Origin: Dyadobacter sediminis
GTDB lineage: Bacteria > Bacteroidota > Bacteroidia > Cytophagales > Spirosomataceae
Direction: 5' to 3'
DNA: 64,000 nt
Assembly (NCBI RefSeq): GCF_005860765.1
Contig: NZ_VCEI01000025.1
Coordinates: forward strand, 682,001 to 746,000
Shown: positions 17,166-26,654 of the stretch, one piece after another
Layout of the letters: every line of letters begins with the position of its first letter
How positions within the stretch are numbered: position 1 is the stretch's first letter
The notes under the pieces: model-generated
The model's input: only the letters and a program-made list of their open reading frames with translations
Told to the model about the DNA's origin: nothing
The model's database searches: none
Position numbers and translations under genes: made by a program

Positions 17166-18437
17166 ATGCACAATACAGGTACGGCATCCCGTATGGATCG
17201 CAGGACATTCCGCCGTGTGCTGATCGTGTCGCTGACAGGCTTGCTTTCCGGTTTTGATTCCATTGTGATTTCCGGCATCAACTTATCGGTAAGACAGATA
17301 TGGACGACTTCGGACTGGTTTCATGGTACTTTCATTGTTTCCATTGCACTTTGGGGTGCTGTGGCGGGGGCATGGATCGGAGGTTACCCCACTGAGCACT
17401 GGGGCAGAAAAGCGGCTTTGCTGCTCACAGGCGCATTATTTATAACTGCTTCGCTCGGGACTGCATTGTCCGTTTCACCCTATATGTTTTCCGCTTTTCG
17501 TTTTATCGGCGGGTTGGCGGCAGGCATCGGCGCCATTGCCGCTCCTACCTACATTGCCGAGATCAGTGATGCAAAGGACCGGGGTAAAATGGGAATACTC
17601 TTTCAGATTAACCTGGTGTCCGGTATTCTGCTTGCCTACATTTCCAATTATTTGCTTTCAGACCTGGGCGGTTCGGACGACTGGCGGTTTATGGCCGGTG
17701 CAACGGGATTGATCGCATTCATTTACATTTTACTGGCAGCAGGCATTCCGGAAAGTCCGCGATGGTCCATGCGTGCTAAAAAATCGGTTATGCAAAAAGA
17801 GGAATATGCAAAGGCTGGTCTTTTTTCAGGAAAGTACTCCAGAGTGCTTTTGATTACGCTGCTGATGGTCTTTTTCAACCAGTTTTCCGGTATCAGTTTT
17901 GTGCTTTTCTATGCCCCGCAGATTTTGAAACAGGCCGGACTGGAAATGTCGCAATCGCTGCTCGGCGGGGTTTTTATTGGAGTTGTAAATCTGCTGGCGA
18001 CCCTTGCCGGCAGGTATTTTATTGACCGGGCAGGAAGAAGGCAGCTCATGCTTGCAGGATCAGCTGGCTATATTCTGGGTTTGTCGATGATCGCATGGGG
18101 TTTCTACGCAGGTTTGTCCGCATGGTTTGTACTGTCGTTTATGCTTGTCTTTATCTGTTCGCATGCCATCGGGCAGGGTGCGGTAATCTGGGTTTTTGTT
18201 GCTGAAATCTTTCCGACCAGGATGCGCGCATTCGGGCAGGCGTGGGGGTCGGGATTGCTCCATGTATTTGCCGGACTGACCACACTTTTTGGGACTGTTT
18301 TGATTCATCGGGTTGAAACCTGGATCCTGTTTGCCGGCTTTGACTTGCTTATGGTGCTGCAATTATTGTTCGTCGTGCTGCTTATGCCCGAAACAAAAGG
18401 CGTTTCGCTTGAAAAGCTCGAAAATCAGTTTTCCTAG
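17166..18437 (+). CDS. MFS sugar porter with shortened central loop
   Basis: 423 residues from the ATG at 17166, 7 bp after the LacI stop; a TTG at 17139 inside lacI is less likely. Sugar-porter motifs: GFDSIVISGINLS, EHWGRK, IPESPRWSM, QFSGISFVLFYAPQIL, DRAGRR, and MPETKGVSLEKLE at the end. The cytoplasmic stretch between SPRW and the TM7 motif is about 30 residues instead of about 60 in the permease at 1976, so part of the helical intracellular domain is missing while all helices appear intact. Likely imports a monosaccharide or disaccharide released by the locus. It ends 3 bp before the next gene. Confidence 0.88.
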   Translation: MHNTGTASRMDRRTFRRVLIVSLTGLLSGFDSIVISGINLSVRQIWTTSDWFHGTFIVSIALWGAVAGAWIGGYPTEHWGRKAALLLTGALFITASLGTALSVSPYMFSAFRFIGGLAAGIGAIAAPTYIAEISDAKDRGKMGILFQINLVSGILLAYISNYLLSDLGGSDDWRFMAGATGLIAFIYILLAAGIPESPRWSMRAKKSVMQKEEYAKAGLFSGKYSRVLLITLLMVFFNQFSGISFVLFYAPQILKQAGLEMSQSLLGGVFIGVVNLLATLAGRYFIDRAGRRQLMLAGSAGYILGLSMIAWGFYAGLSAWFVLSFMLVFICSHAIGQGAVIWVFVAEIFPTRMRAFGQAWGSGLLHVFAGLTTLFGTVLIHRVETWILFAGFDLLMVLQLLFVVLLMPETKGVSLEKLENQFS

Positions 18438-18440
18438 TTC

Positions 18441-21400
18441 ATGATGAAAAGAACGTACCTGCATTGTTTTTTTATTTTACTGATCTTTTTCGGCTGCCGG
18501 AAAAAGTCGGCAGAGCCGCTGTTTCGTTTGCTGAGCTCACAGGAAACCGGTATTGATTTTTCCAATGACATCCGGCAAACCGACTCGCTCAACATTCTGA
18601 AATACATGTATTTCTATAACGGAGGCGGTGTGGGGCTCGGCGACATTAATAATGACGGACTTGCCGATCTGTTCTTCTCAGGAAACATGGTGTCTTCAAA
18701 ACTGTACCTTAACAAGGGAAATATGCAGTTTGAAGACATTACTGAAAAAGCAGGCGTTGCTACAAAAGGATGGTGCACGGGTGTTGCCATGGCGGATCTG
18801 AATGCCGATGGGTTGCTGGATATTTATGTCAGTCGCGCAGGCAGCACAGTTCCCGCCGAACGCGCCAATCTGCTCTTTATCAACAAAGGCAACAACAAGT
18901 TCACTGAGTCGGCGGAGGCTTACGGACTGGCGGATACGGGTTACAGCACGCAGGCCGCATTTCTTGATTACGATCACGACGGCGATCTGGACGCCTACCT
19001 GCTTACGCATGATCATTCCCCCCGTGCGGTCAACAACCTCATGCCTGTGCGCTCGCACGGAGAAGCCGCCAATACGGATAAATTGCTGAGAAATGAAGGT
19101 GCCGGAGCTGCTGGCCACCCGGTTTTCAAGGATGTATCCGCGCAGGCCGGTATTTCAATCGAAGGTTATGGCCTGGGTGTGGCTGTGAATGATCTGAATG
19201 GCGATGGCTGGCCGGATATCTACGTAGCCAATGACTTTCTCAGCAATGATTTGCTGTACATCAACAACCAGGACGGCACTTTTACCAACCGCATCGGCGA
19301 ATACATGAAGCACCAGAGTTACAATGCGATGGGCGTGGATGTGGCCGATTACAACAATGACGGTTTTCAGGATGTGGTGGTGCTGGATATGTTGCCGGAG
19401 GGAAATTACCGCCAGAAGATCATGGCGGCGGGCATGTCTAATGAAAAGTTTGATTTTATGCTGCAGATGGGCTACCAGCCGCAGTACATGCGCAACACGC
19501 TGCAACTTAACAATGGCGACGGTCATTTCAGTGAAATAGGGCAGCTGGCAGGAGTCGACAAAACCGATTGGAGCTGGAGTCCTTTGTTTGCCGATTTTGA
19601 CAATGACGGCCGTTGCGACCTGTTTATCAGCAACGGCCATTTGAAGGATATGACCGATAAGGATTTTATCAAATACAGTCAGCAGACGACCATGTTCGAG
19701 GAAAAGGACCAGGCGAATGCTAAATTGTTGAAACTGATGGAAAACCTGAAAGGCGTCAAAGTGCACAACTATCTTTTTCGCAACAAAGGTGACCTGACTT
19801 TCGCAGAAGCAGAAGACTGGGGAATCGATCAGCCGTCGTTTTCCAACGGTGCATCCTTCGCTGACCTGGATAATGACGGCGACCTGGATCTGGTGGTCAA
19901 TAATGTCAATGAAAAAGCATTTGTATACAAAAACGAATTGCAAAAGCGTGGAAAGTACCATTGGATTCAGCTTTCACTCCAAGGCGACAGCCTGAACCGG
20001 CTCGGTCTGGGCGCAAAGGTGACGCTGCATTATGGCGGACAAATGCAGGTTTACGAACAAACCCTGTACCGGGGCTTTCAGTCCACCGTAGATCATACCA
20101 TTCATTTTGGGCTGGGCAGTGCAGGCAGGATTGACACCCTGGAAATCCGGTGGCCGAACGGAAGCATGCAGCGGCTTTTGAACGTAGCGTCCGGTCAGCG
20201 GCTGGTTTTGGATTACAAAGATGCTGCCGCAGCATTACCGGCTTTTGACAAACCGCTTCAACCCGTTTTTACCGAAGTTTCCCGCGATATCGGGCTTGAC
20301 TACACACATACCGAAAATAACCAATCCGATTTTTCCACGCATGTACTGATGCCGCAAACCTATTCCAGGATCGGCCCTTCCATGGCGGCAGGTGATATAG
20401 ATGGAAATGGTCTGGATGATCTTTTTATCGGTGGTGCTGCGGGTTTGCCGGCAACTTACTACCTGCAGCAAGCCAGCGGAAAGTTTGTCCGTCGCGAATT
20501 TACTGCTGACCAGGCCGGCGAAGACGCGGGCATCCTGCTTTTTGATGCAGACCGTGACGGCGATCTTGATCTGTACATAGCGAGCGGCGGCAGTGAGTTT
20601 GAAACCGGTTCCACGTTTTATCAGGACCGGTTTTACAAAAACAACGGAAAAGGAGAATTTACAAAAGCTGCTGATGCATTACCTGCAATGCGTGCCAGCA
20701 AGTCCTGCGTGACGGCGGCTGATTTTGACCGCGATGGCGACCTTGATCTTTTTGTAGGCGGCAGGCTTGTTCCCGGCCAGTATCCGGTAGCGCCCGAAAG
20801 CTACGTGCTCCGGAATGACGGCGGAAAATTTACCAATATAACCCGGGATGTATCCGCAGAACTTCGCCACATCGGCATGGTCAGCTCGGCCTTGTGGACA
20901 GATTTTGACGATGATGGATACATCGATCTGGTGGTTGCAGGCGAATGGATGCGGGTTGCTTTTTTTAAAAATCAGGGTGGAAAACTGGTGAATGTAACTG
21001 CCTCTGCGGGACTGGGCGAAACTTCCGGCTGCTGGAACAGCATTGCCGGGGCGGATATGGACAATGATGGCGACACCGATTACATACTTGGGAATATGGG
21101 CCTGAACACGCCTTTCCGAGCTTCGGCCGAAGAACCTGTAACCGTTTACAGCGGGAATCTGGATGGAAGCGGCGTGCACCAGTCCATGCTTTCCTGGTTT
21201 ATTCAAGGCAAAAATTACCCCTGGCCGTCAAGGGATGCGCTGGTACGCCAGATGCCAAGGCTCGGCAAAAAGTTTTTTTTATATGATGATTATGCCAGAG
21301 CTACAGTGCAGGACGTGCTTTCACCTGAACTGCTTCACAAGGCTGCTGCGTTAAAAGGTACGTATTTTTCTTCTTCTTACATTGAAAATCGGGGAAAGGG

Positions 21401-21905
21401 CAAGTTCACCATTCGTCCGCTGCCCGTGCAGGCACAGTTTGCGCCGGTAAATGGTATTTTGGCGAAAGATCTGGATGGCGACAACAACCTGGATCTGATT
21501 CTTTCCGGGAATTCGTATGCGCCGGATGCTTCGATCGGACGTTTTGATGCCATGTATGGAATGTGCCTCAGAGGCGATGGAAAAGGAAATTTTGTTCTGG
21601 TGAATCCGGCTTCGGACGGACTGGGTTTGCGCGGTGACAGCAGGTCGCTGGTTGAGCTGGTATCGCAGGACGGAAAATCGCTACTGGCCGGTGCAGGCAA
21701 TTCGGCCAAGTTGGAAGTTTACACGCATACAAAGCCCCTCCGCACTACGTTCAGAAAACTGCAGACACTGGATGCGGCAGGCTTTCTGGAATGGGGTGGA
21801 AAGCGGCGTAAAACGGAGTTTTATTATGGTTCCGGTTACCTCTCCCAATCCGCACGCCGGTGCGAAGTTCCGGTTGGTTCCAGCTTGCAGATCATCAGAA
21901 AGTAA
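18441..21905 (+). CDS. Large VCBS/FG-GAP lipoprotein with ASPIC/UnbV domain
   Basis: 1154 residues. SPII signal (ILLIFFGC). Many Ca-binding FG-GAP/VCBS repeats of the form GDINNDGLADLFFSG, DLNGDGWPDIYVAND, DFDRDGDLDLFVGGR occur in two blocks, about 45-500 and 640-1060, as expected for two seven-bladed propellers. Between them (about 515-590) is the ASPIC/UnbV domain: LGLGAKVTLHYGGQMQ, RGFQSTVDHTIHFGLG, IRWPNGSMQ. Such proteins are frequent beside SusCD pairs in Bacteroidota and are thought to bind carbohydrate or protein at the cell surface; no enzyme activity is established. It is the last gene of the operon, starting 3 bp after the permease. Confidence 0.9.
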   Translation: MMKRTYLHCFFILLIFFGCRKKSAEPLFRLLSSQETGIDFSNDIRQTDSLNILKYMYFYNGGGVGLGDINNDGLADLFFSGNMVSSKLYLNKGNMQFEDITEKAGVATKGWCTGVAMADLNADGLLDIYVSRAGSTVPAERANLLFINKGNNKFTESAEAYGLADTGYSTQAAFLDYDHDGDLDAYLLTHDHSPRAVNNLMPVRSHGEAANTDKLLRNEGAGAAGHPVFKDVSAQAGISIEGYGLGVAVNDLNGDGWPDIYVANDFLSNDLLYINNQDGTFTNRIGEYMKHQSYNAMGVDVADYNNDGFQDVVVLDMLPEGNYRQKIMAAGMSNEKFDFMLQMGYQPQYMRNTLQLNNGDGHFSEIGQLAGVDKTDWSWSPLFADFDNDGRCDLFISNGHLKDMTDKDFIKYSQQTTMFEEKDQANAKLLKLMENLKGVKVHNYLFRNKGDLTFAEAEDWGIDQPSFSNGASFADLDNDGDLDLVVNNVNEKAFVYKNELQKRGKYHWIQLSLQGDSLNRLGLGAKVTLHYGGQMQVYEQTLYRGFQSTVDHTIHFGLGSAGRIDTLEIRWPNGSMQRLLNVASGQRLVLDYKDAAAALPAFDKPLQPVFTEVSRDIGLDYTHTENNQSDFSTHVLMPQTYSRIGPSMAAGDIDGNGLDDLFIGGAAGLPATYYLQQASGKFVRREFTADQAGEDAGILLFDADRDGDLDLYIASGGSEFETGSTFYQDRFYKNNGKGEFTKAADALPAMRASKSCVTAADFDRDGDLDLFVGGRLVPGQYPVAPESYVLRNDGGKFTNITRDVSAELRHIGMVSSALWTDFDDDGYIDLVVAGEWMRVAFFKNQGGKLVNVTASAGLGETSGCWNSIAGADMDNDGDTDYILGNMGLNTPFRASAEEPVTVYSGNLDGSGVHQSMLSWFIQGKNYPWPSRDALVRQMPRLGKKFFLYDDYARATVQDVLSPELLHKAAALKGTYFSSSYIENRGKGKFTIRPLPVQAQFAPVNGILAKDLDGDNNLDLILSGNSYAPDASIGRFDAMYGMCLRGDGKGNFVLVNPASDGLGLRGDSRSLVELVSQDGKSLLAGAGNSAKLEVYTHTKPLRTTFRKLQTLDAAGFLEWGGKRRKTEFYYGSGYLSQSARRCEVPVGSSLQIIRK

Positions 21906-22071
21906 GCCTGCAGGCGCATTCTTGTAAACTATTTGCGATATTTAGGAGCGTAGTCCGGCTGTATGCAAGCTTTGATGCCATTTATTCAGAAAATGATAAT
22001 TCATGGCACTTCGTAATTTTTCAATGTAAAAAATGGCTGACGAGGATCTGCCGAATTTAAATTGTAAATCA

Positions 22072-22608
22072 ATGAAACATAAATTACTGTTCCTGTTTAT
22101 TTTGAAAATGGCCGGCTTGCAGGCACAAAATCCGGTAATCGATGTTCGTCAGATTGCGCTGATCAGTCCGGTAATAAAATCGGAAGGGTTGCTGCTGGGT
22201 GGCAGCTTTGCGGAATGCATTACAACCCTGGGAAAGCCTGACAGCATATCCGATGTTTACTCTGAAATGGATGAAGATACCCTGAAGCTGTACAGCTATG
22301 GAAAGTGTAAGCTGTATTTTCTGAAAGGTAAACTGGATGCGTGGCATCTGCTCGATGATAAAATAGCGGTTGGACAGGCTAATGGACGAATGTTCAAAGT
22401 GGGAGATCAATTAAAACCAACTACCGGAAAACCCATGGACTTTCAGGGTTTTGCCATTACGCATTACGACGGCGAGTCTCAGAACATGCGTTTCAAGTCA
22501 GCAAGCTTGAACTGGATCAAAAGTGGTGAAACACAGCTCGACTGCATCTTGGAACTGTTATTTGACTCCGAAGGAAACCTGTTTTCCATCTCCAAACTGA
22601 ATCCGTAA
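22072..22608 (+). CDS. Small secreted protein of unknown function
   Basis: 178 residues from the ATG at 22072, which gives a signal peptide MKHKLLFLFILKMAGLQAQ; starts further upstream would bury it. The mature part has GGSFAECITTLGKPDSISD and KLYSYGKCKLYFLKGKL. The pattern of a short helix, then LGxPDS, then strands recalls BamE/SmpA-like small periplasmic domains. The lipoprotein at 41825 has the same LGSPDSSD motif followed by a WYSKD strand. I do not recognise a family. It stands alone, 166 bp after the mannoside operon. Confidence 0.6.
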   Translation: MKHKLLFLFILKMAGLQAQNPVIDVRQIALISPVIKSEGLLLGGSFAECITTLGKPDSISDVYSEMDEDTLKLYSYGKCKLYFLKGKLDAWHLLDDKIAVGQANGRMFKVGDQLKPTTGKPMDFQGFAITHYDGESQNMRFKSASLNWIKSGETQLDCILELLFDSEGNLFSISKLNP

Positions 22609-22628
22609 CCTGTTGCAAATGTACAGGC

Positions 22629-22799
22629 ATGCCGCAGGACCGGCTCCGGAAAAATGAGCGGCAGCAGATTGAAAAGATCAGGAAAGCACATGAACCAAAC
22701 GGTAAAGTGTATACGGATAGCGGAAATCCGTTCAGGCTGCGTGCAGTCTGCACATACTTTGTAGAACGGCCACCGGAATTCAGGCCCATGGCAACGTAA
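22629..22799 (+). CDS. Possible 56-residue hypothetical protein
   Basis: An ATG at 22629 opens a 56-residue frame, MPQDRLRKNERQQIEKIRKA..., ending PPEFRPMAT, 20 bp after the previous stop. The sequence is charged and helix-prone at the start and looks protein-like, but no ribosome site or homology is apparent. It may be a real small gene or the tail of something lost. The next gene runs in the opposite direction 13 bp away. Confidence 0.28.
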   Translation: MPQDRLRKNERQQIEKIRKAHEPNGKVYTDSGNPFRLRAVCTYFVERPPEFRPMAT

Positions 22800-22812
22800 C
22801 ACTGCCTGAATA

Positions 22813-23742
22813 TCAGGAACCAACAAACAACTGCCTGAATTCAAGCGGTGATTGCCGGGTTTTGTTTTTAAAAAACTTGTTAAAGCTCTGCGAGTGCTCA
22901 AAACCAAGTTCGTAAGCAATGGAACTGACCGTCAAATCCGTTGTCGACAGCCGCTCTTTGGCTTTTTCAACCAGCTTTTCATGGATGTACTGCTGGGCAT
23001 TCCGGCCGATCAGCGAGCGCAGCGTATCGCTCAGGTACCCGGAGGAAACATTCAGCTGTTGCGATAAATACTGCACTGTGGGCAAGCCCCTGTCAAGCGC
23101 TTTCTGGTTGTTGAGATAATCGTTGATGACACATTCTGTTCTTTCCAGAATCGTGGTGCAAGTTGCCCTGCGGGTTACAAATTGTCTTTTGTAAAAACGG
23201 CTGGCATAACTTAGCAGCAATTCGATCTGGGCAATCACAATTTCCTGACTGAATTCATCCACACGGCTGTTCAGCTCACGCTCGATAATACAATAGATGG
23301 AAAGGACAATTTCTTTCTCCTGATCCGACAAATGCAGGGCTTCATTGACGGAGTACGAAAAATAGCTGTACTGTTTCATCTTCTGCGCCAGGGAATAGCC
23401 CAGTAAAAAATCAGGATGGATCAGCAGGACATAGGATTCTCCTCCCTCGTGATACTCCGTAGGGCCGACCAGTTGCTGCGGCGCCATAAACATCATACTT
23501 CCTTCTTCAAAATCGTAATAGCTCTGCCCGTATTTCAGCCTGCCGCTGTTTTGCACGTTAAAGGTTATTTTATAAAAATCCAGTACATCATACACCGGTG
23601 CCTTGTCGGGATTGAATGCATTGTTTTCGTCAAAATGCGTGAGGCTTATCAAAGGGTGCTGCGGTTTGGGCAATCCGAAAGCCTGATGGATGGCAGAAAT
23701 AGAGCGGAGCCGGATATGATCTGATTTTTTCATGGGATGCAT
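22813..23742 (-). CDS. AraC family transcriptional regulator
   Basis: 309 residues (or 306 from the Met three codons later). The N-terminal ~190 residues are an AraC-type cupin-like sensor (SYYDFEEGSMMFMAPQQLVG). The C-terminal ~100 residues carry two helix-turn-helices: VQYLSQQLNVSSGYLSDTLR and VSSIAYELGFEHSQSFNKFF, with KTRQSPLEFR. The gene is transcribed away from the mannoside locus and directly follows the SDR gene at 23813 on the same strand (70-bp gap). In Bacteroidota such pairs are often regulator plus regulated oxidoreductase. Ligand unknown. Confidence 0.88.
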   Translation of the reverse strand: MHPMKKSDHIRLRSISAIHQAFGLPKPQHPLISLTHFDENNAFNPDKAPVYDVLDFYKITFNVQNSGRLKYGQSYYDFEEGSMMFMAPQQLVGPTEYHEGGESYVLLIHPDFLLGYSLAQKMKQYSYFSYSVNEALHLSDQEKEIVLSIYCIIERELNSRVDEFSQEIVIAQIELLLSYASRFYKRQFVTRRATCTTILERTECVINDYLNNQKALDRGLPTVQYLSQQLNVSSGYLSDTLRSLIGRNAQQYIHEKLVEKAKERLSTTDLTVSSIAYELGFEHSQSFNKFFKNKTRQSPLEFRQLFVGS

Positions 23743-23812
23743 TTAGAAACGGAAACAAAATCCGCGGCAAATTCATCACCGCAGATCCGGGTTCTTAAAA
23801 TAAATAGTTTCC

Positions 23813-24568
23813 TTACCACGGGTAAACCTCCTGATTCGGGCCGGTAAACAGCGCCGTCGGGCCATCTTCTTCCAGCGCCACGCGCACGGGCTCCTGCGAA
23901 CCTACTTCCACCGAATCGGTTCCCTGGAAATTGTTCAGCGCTGTTGCCGTAAAGCCCGGGCTTACCGCACTTACTTTAATCCCGCTCTTTTCCAGTTCAT
24001 TGGCAAATGCAACCGTAACTGCATTCATGGCCGTTTTGGATGCGCCATAAATCAGTTCATAGTGCGGGGCATAAGGATTTTGCGGGTCCCTGGCAAGCGT
24101 AAGGGAAGCCAATCCGCTGGAGACGTTTACAATCCGCGGCGCTGTGGCTTTGCGCAGCAAGGGCAGGAATGCCTGCGTTACGACGACCACACCGAAAACA
24201 TTGGTTTCCCAAACCGTCCGCATTTCATCTACCGAACTGATGCTGGGGCGGTTGGCGGCCATGATTTCTTCCAGCGTACGTCCGGGAGCCCCTGCATGCG
24301 AAATAGCTGCATTGTTCACCAGCAGATCAAGCCGGCCAAACTCTTGCTGTACGGTTGAAACTGCCTTTTCAACGGAATTCTTATCCGTAACATCGATCTG
24401 GATTGCCCGGGCTTTGCCGCCGATTTTCCCGACAGCCGTTATCCCGTTCTGCAGGTTGCGTGAGCCTGCATAAACGGTATAGCCCTGATCGGCGAGGGCT
24501 TTGGCAATCTGAAATCCTACTCCCTGATTGGCACCTGTAACCAATGCCACTTTACTTTGTACTTCCAT
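23813..24568 (-). CDS. SDR family NAD(P)-dependent oxidoreductase
   Basis: 251 residues. Classical short-chain dehydrogenase: cofactor motif TGANQGVG, DVTDKNSV, NNAA, VNVSSG with the catalytic Ser, and YGASK (Tyr/Lys), plus SAVSPGFTATALN. An Arg after the second strand (AGSRN) suggests NADP(H) preference. Substrate cannot be read. Its start faces the XRE regulator gene across a 227-bp shared promoter region, and the AraC gene lies just downstream. Confidence 0.9.
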   Translation of the reverse strand: MEVQSKVALVTGANQGVGFQIAKALADQGYTVYAGSRNLQNGITAVGKIGGKARAIQIDVTDKNSVEKAVSTVQQEFGRLDLLVNNAAISHAGAPGRTLEEIMAANRPSISSVDEMRTVWETNVFGVVVVTQAFLPLLRKATAPRIVNVSSGLASLTLARDPQNPYAPHYELIYGASKTAMNAVTVAFANELEKSGIKVSAVSPGFTATALNNFQGTDSVEVGSQEPVRVALEEDGPTALFTGPNQEVYPW

Positions 24569-24795
24569 TTTTCGTCTGCTTTAAGTTTGAGCCAGCAAAG
24601 TTCGGGTTTGGAAAAGGTACCGTTGTAGCCAAATCAAACCAATTTGTAGCCAGAACGAGGTATTCTGCAGCGGAGAATGACCGCGCATCGTGCCTGAGAA
24701 CTGCGCACGGTAACTTATATCGCAATGCGGGAAGTTATCCGAACATTTCCCGGAGTCATTGTATAACTTGTCTTTTTAACCAAAGCCTCAGCCGG

Positions 24796-25218
24796 GTGAC
24801 ACATACTACCTCCAGCCTGAAAATCCACGAAGGCCGCAATCTGAAACGTTTCCGCGAAATGCTCTCGATCAAACAGGACGCACTCGCGTTTGAGCTCGGC
24901 GAAGACTGGAACCAGCAAAAAATTTTTTTACTCGAACAAAAAGAACAGATCGATTCCGACATTCTGGAGCAAGTTGCGGCCATTCTTAAAATTCCGGCTG
25001 AAGCGATCCGGAACTTTGATGAAGAGAAGACTGTGAACATTATTGCGAATACATTTCAGGATACTGCTTTTGAAAATTCATTCAACAACGGCACGATTAA
25101 CTTTCATCCCGTCGAAAAGTTCTTTCAGCTTCACGAGGAAAAAATTACTTTGTACGAGCGGATGCTGAAGGAAAAGGAAGATATGATGGCACGGCTGGAA
25201 AGGTTGATCGGGAAATGA
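24796..25218 (+). CDS. Small XRE-type helix-turn-helix regulator
   Basis: 140 residues if translation starts at the GTG at 24796; the open frame extends further up but that part overlaps the divergent SDR gene's start and looks non-coding. Residues 8-75 form an XRE-like HTH: IHEGRNLKRFREMLSIKQ, WNQQKIFLLEQKEQID, VAAILKIPAEAIRNFDEE. The C-terminus is a coiled coil (YERMLKEKEDMMARLERL). Proteins of this layout are common in Bacteroidota and usually uncharacterised. No ATG is available at the expected place, so the start is uncertain. Confidence 0.75.
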   Translation: MTHTTSSLKIHEGRNLKRFREMLSIKQDALAFELGEDWNQQKIFLLEQKEQIDSDILEQVAAILKIPAEAIRNFDEEKTVNIIANTFQDTAFENSFNNGTINFHPVEKFFQLHEEKITLYERMLKEKEDMMARLERLIGK

Positions 25219-25391
25219 TCCTGTTTTCATGAAAAAAGAAGGCTGTTGCACAAAAATCCAGAAAAATTCTACGGGACAAAATCCGGCAGCAGGGATTCAA
25301 CCGGTAAAGAGAAATTCCTGTCAGGAAAGCAAAGCCGACTGATGTAGATACAGGCGAAAAATATCATATTTGATGCAGCCAGCGTTTTCTT

Positions 25392-26507
25392 TTACTGTTT
25401 CAGCTTTTTTCGCAGCCAGGCTCTTACCGGTTCGTCGTACAACAGTAAACTTGCATAAGCCAGCACAATAGCGCCCGAAAATGTGAGCAATGCATACGGC
25501 CAGGCTTGTGCCAGTGTAATGCCCTTGTGATTGCTTACCCATGCTACATAAAAATAGACAAGCACGTAATGGGTCATGTATAAAGGATAAGAAAGATCAC
25601 CGAGGAACTTGCAAATTTTCTCCTCCGTTTGGCTGCGCACCCTGCCGCTTGCACCGATATATACAATCAGTGGAAAAACGATGATGATGCAAAAGGCTTC
25701 GAACAACCCGTTCATCCAGAGACGTGCTGCACCGCCTATTCGTGGCATAAGCAGAACGGCTGCAACCAGTATGCTGCACCATAGGAAAGCATTTTTGATG
25801 TAAACCGGCCGTGCTACCCGCGATAAAAGCAATCCGGCAAAAAAAGGGAACAGTGTCCGCGTTATACCGATACGCATATGTTCGGCATTCAATGTCCAGC
25901 CGCCGGTTACGTCTCCGTTCGGGCTGGTGACAGCCAGGTGCAGCAGTGCTGCACCTGCCAGGGCAACAAAGCAAGCCAGTGCTTTGTCAGATAATTTTCT
26001 TAGTCCCAAAGCGTAAAGAATGTTGGCGATATACTCGAAAAACAAGGACCAGCCAACACTATTGAGCGGATGCATTTCAAACCAGCCGCGGATATCCATG
26101 GAAAGCGGAACAGGTAAAAGTGTCCATCCAATCAGCATGACAACCATCAGTTTCCAAACGGGAACGGTATGAACAAGGGGCCATATCGTGGAGTCGGTAA
26201 AGTAAAAGCCTATGGCGCCCAGTGTCATGCCCAACACAACGAGAGGATGCAGCCGCTCAAACCGGCGCCGAAGAAAGCCGCTGACAGTCAACTGGTCCCA
26301 TCTGTCGTCGTAGGCATAGCCGATTACAAAGCCGGACAGGAGAAAGAAAAAATCAACAGCCAGATAACCGTGGTTTACAACATTGTCGAGGCGGCTGCCT
26401 GCAAGCGGTTCGGTAAGGTGAAAAAATACGACAATGATTGCCGCTACACCCCGAAGTCCATCCAGTACTTGATAATGCGGCTTGGTGACAAGTTTGGTGT
26501 TATTCAT
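25392..26507 (-). CDS. OafA/YrhL-like membrane acyltransferase (AT3 family)
   Basis: 371 residues, about ten membrane helices. Begins QVLDGLRGVAAIIVVFFHL, the acyltransferase-3 signature with the conserved active-site His, followed by GYLAVDFFFLLSGFVIGYAY and an RRRFERLHP loop. The family transfers acyl groups, usually acetyl, onto sugars of surface polysaccharides or antibiotics. It stands alone between the XRE gene and a DoxX-like fragment; no capsule or O-antigen genes are near, so the acceptor is unknown. Confidence 0.9.
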   Translation of the reverse strand: MNNTKLVTKPHYQVLDGLRGVAAIIVVFFHLTEPLAGSRLDNVVNHGYLAVDFFFLLSGFVIGYAYDDRWDQLTVSGFLRRRFERLHPLVVLGMTLGAIGFYFTDSTIWPLVHTVPVWKLMVVMLIGWTLLPVPLSMDIRGWFEMHPLNSVGWSLFFEYIANILYALGLRKLSDKALACFVALAGAALLHLAVTSPNGDVTGGWTLNAEHMRIGITRTLFPFFAGLLLSRVARPVYIKNAFLWCSILVAAVLLMPRIGGAARLWMNGLFEAFCIIIVFPLIVYIGASGRVRSQTEEKICKFLGDLSYPLYMTHYVLVYFYVAWVSNHKGITLAQAWPYALLTFSGAIVLAYASLLLYDEPVRAWLRKKLKQ

Positions 26508-26654
26508 CAGAAACAGGGAACGGAGTATTGCACGATGGCTAATCTATGGAATAAAATCCATGTAATTTCAATTTCTTTCCTGCTATGTCGCCACCCGGGA
26601 ACTTGCGTTTTTCAGCACTGCCTGATCTTTATGCTGTTGAAAAGGGGAGGGAGC

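Noticed and set aside
22813-24568. AraC/SDR pair as part of the mannoside locus
   Set aside because: They are on the opposite strand, separated by unrelated small genes, and have no residue-level link to mannose metabolism.
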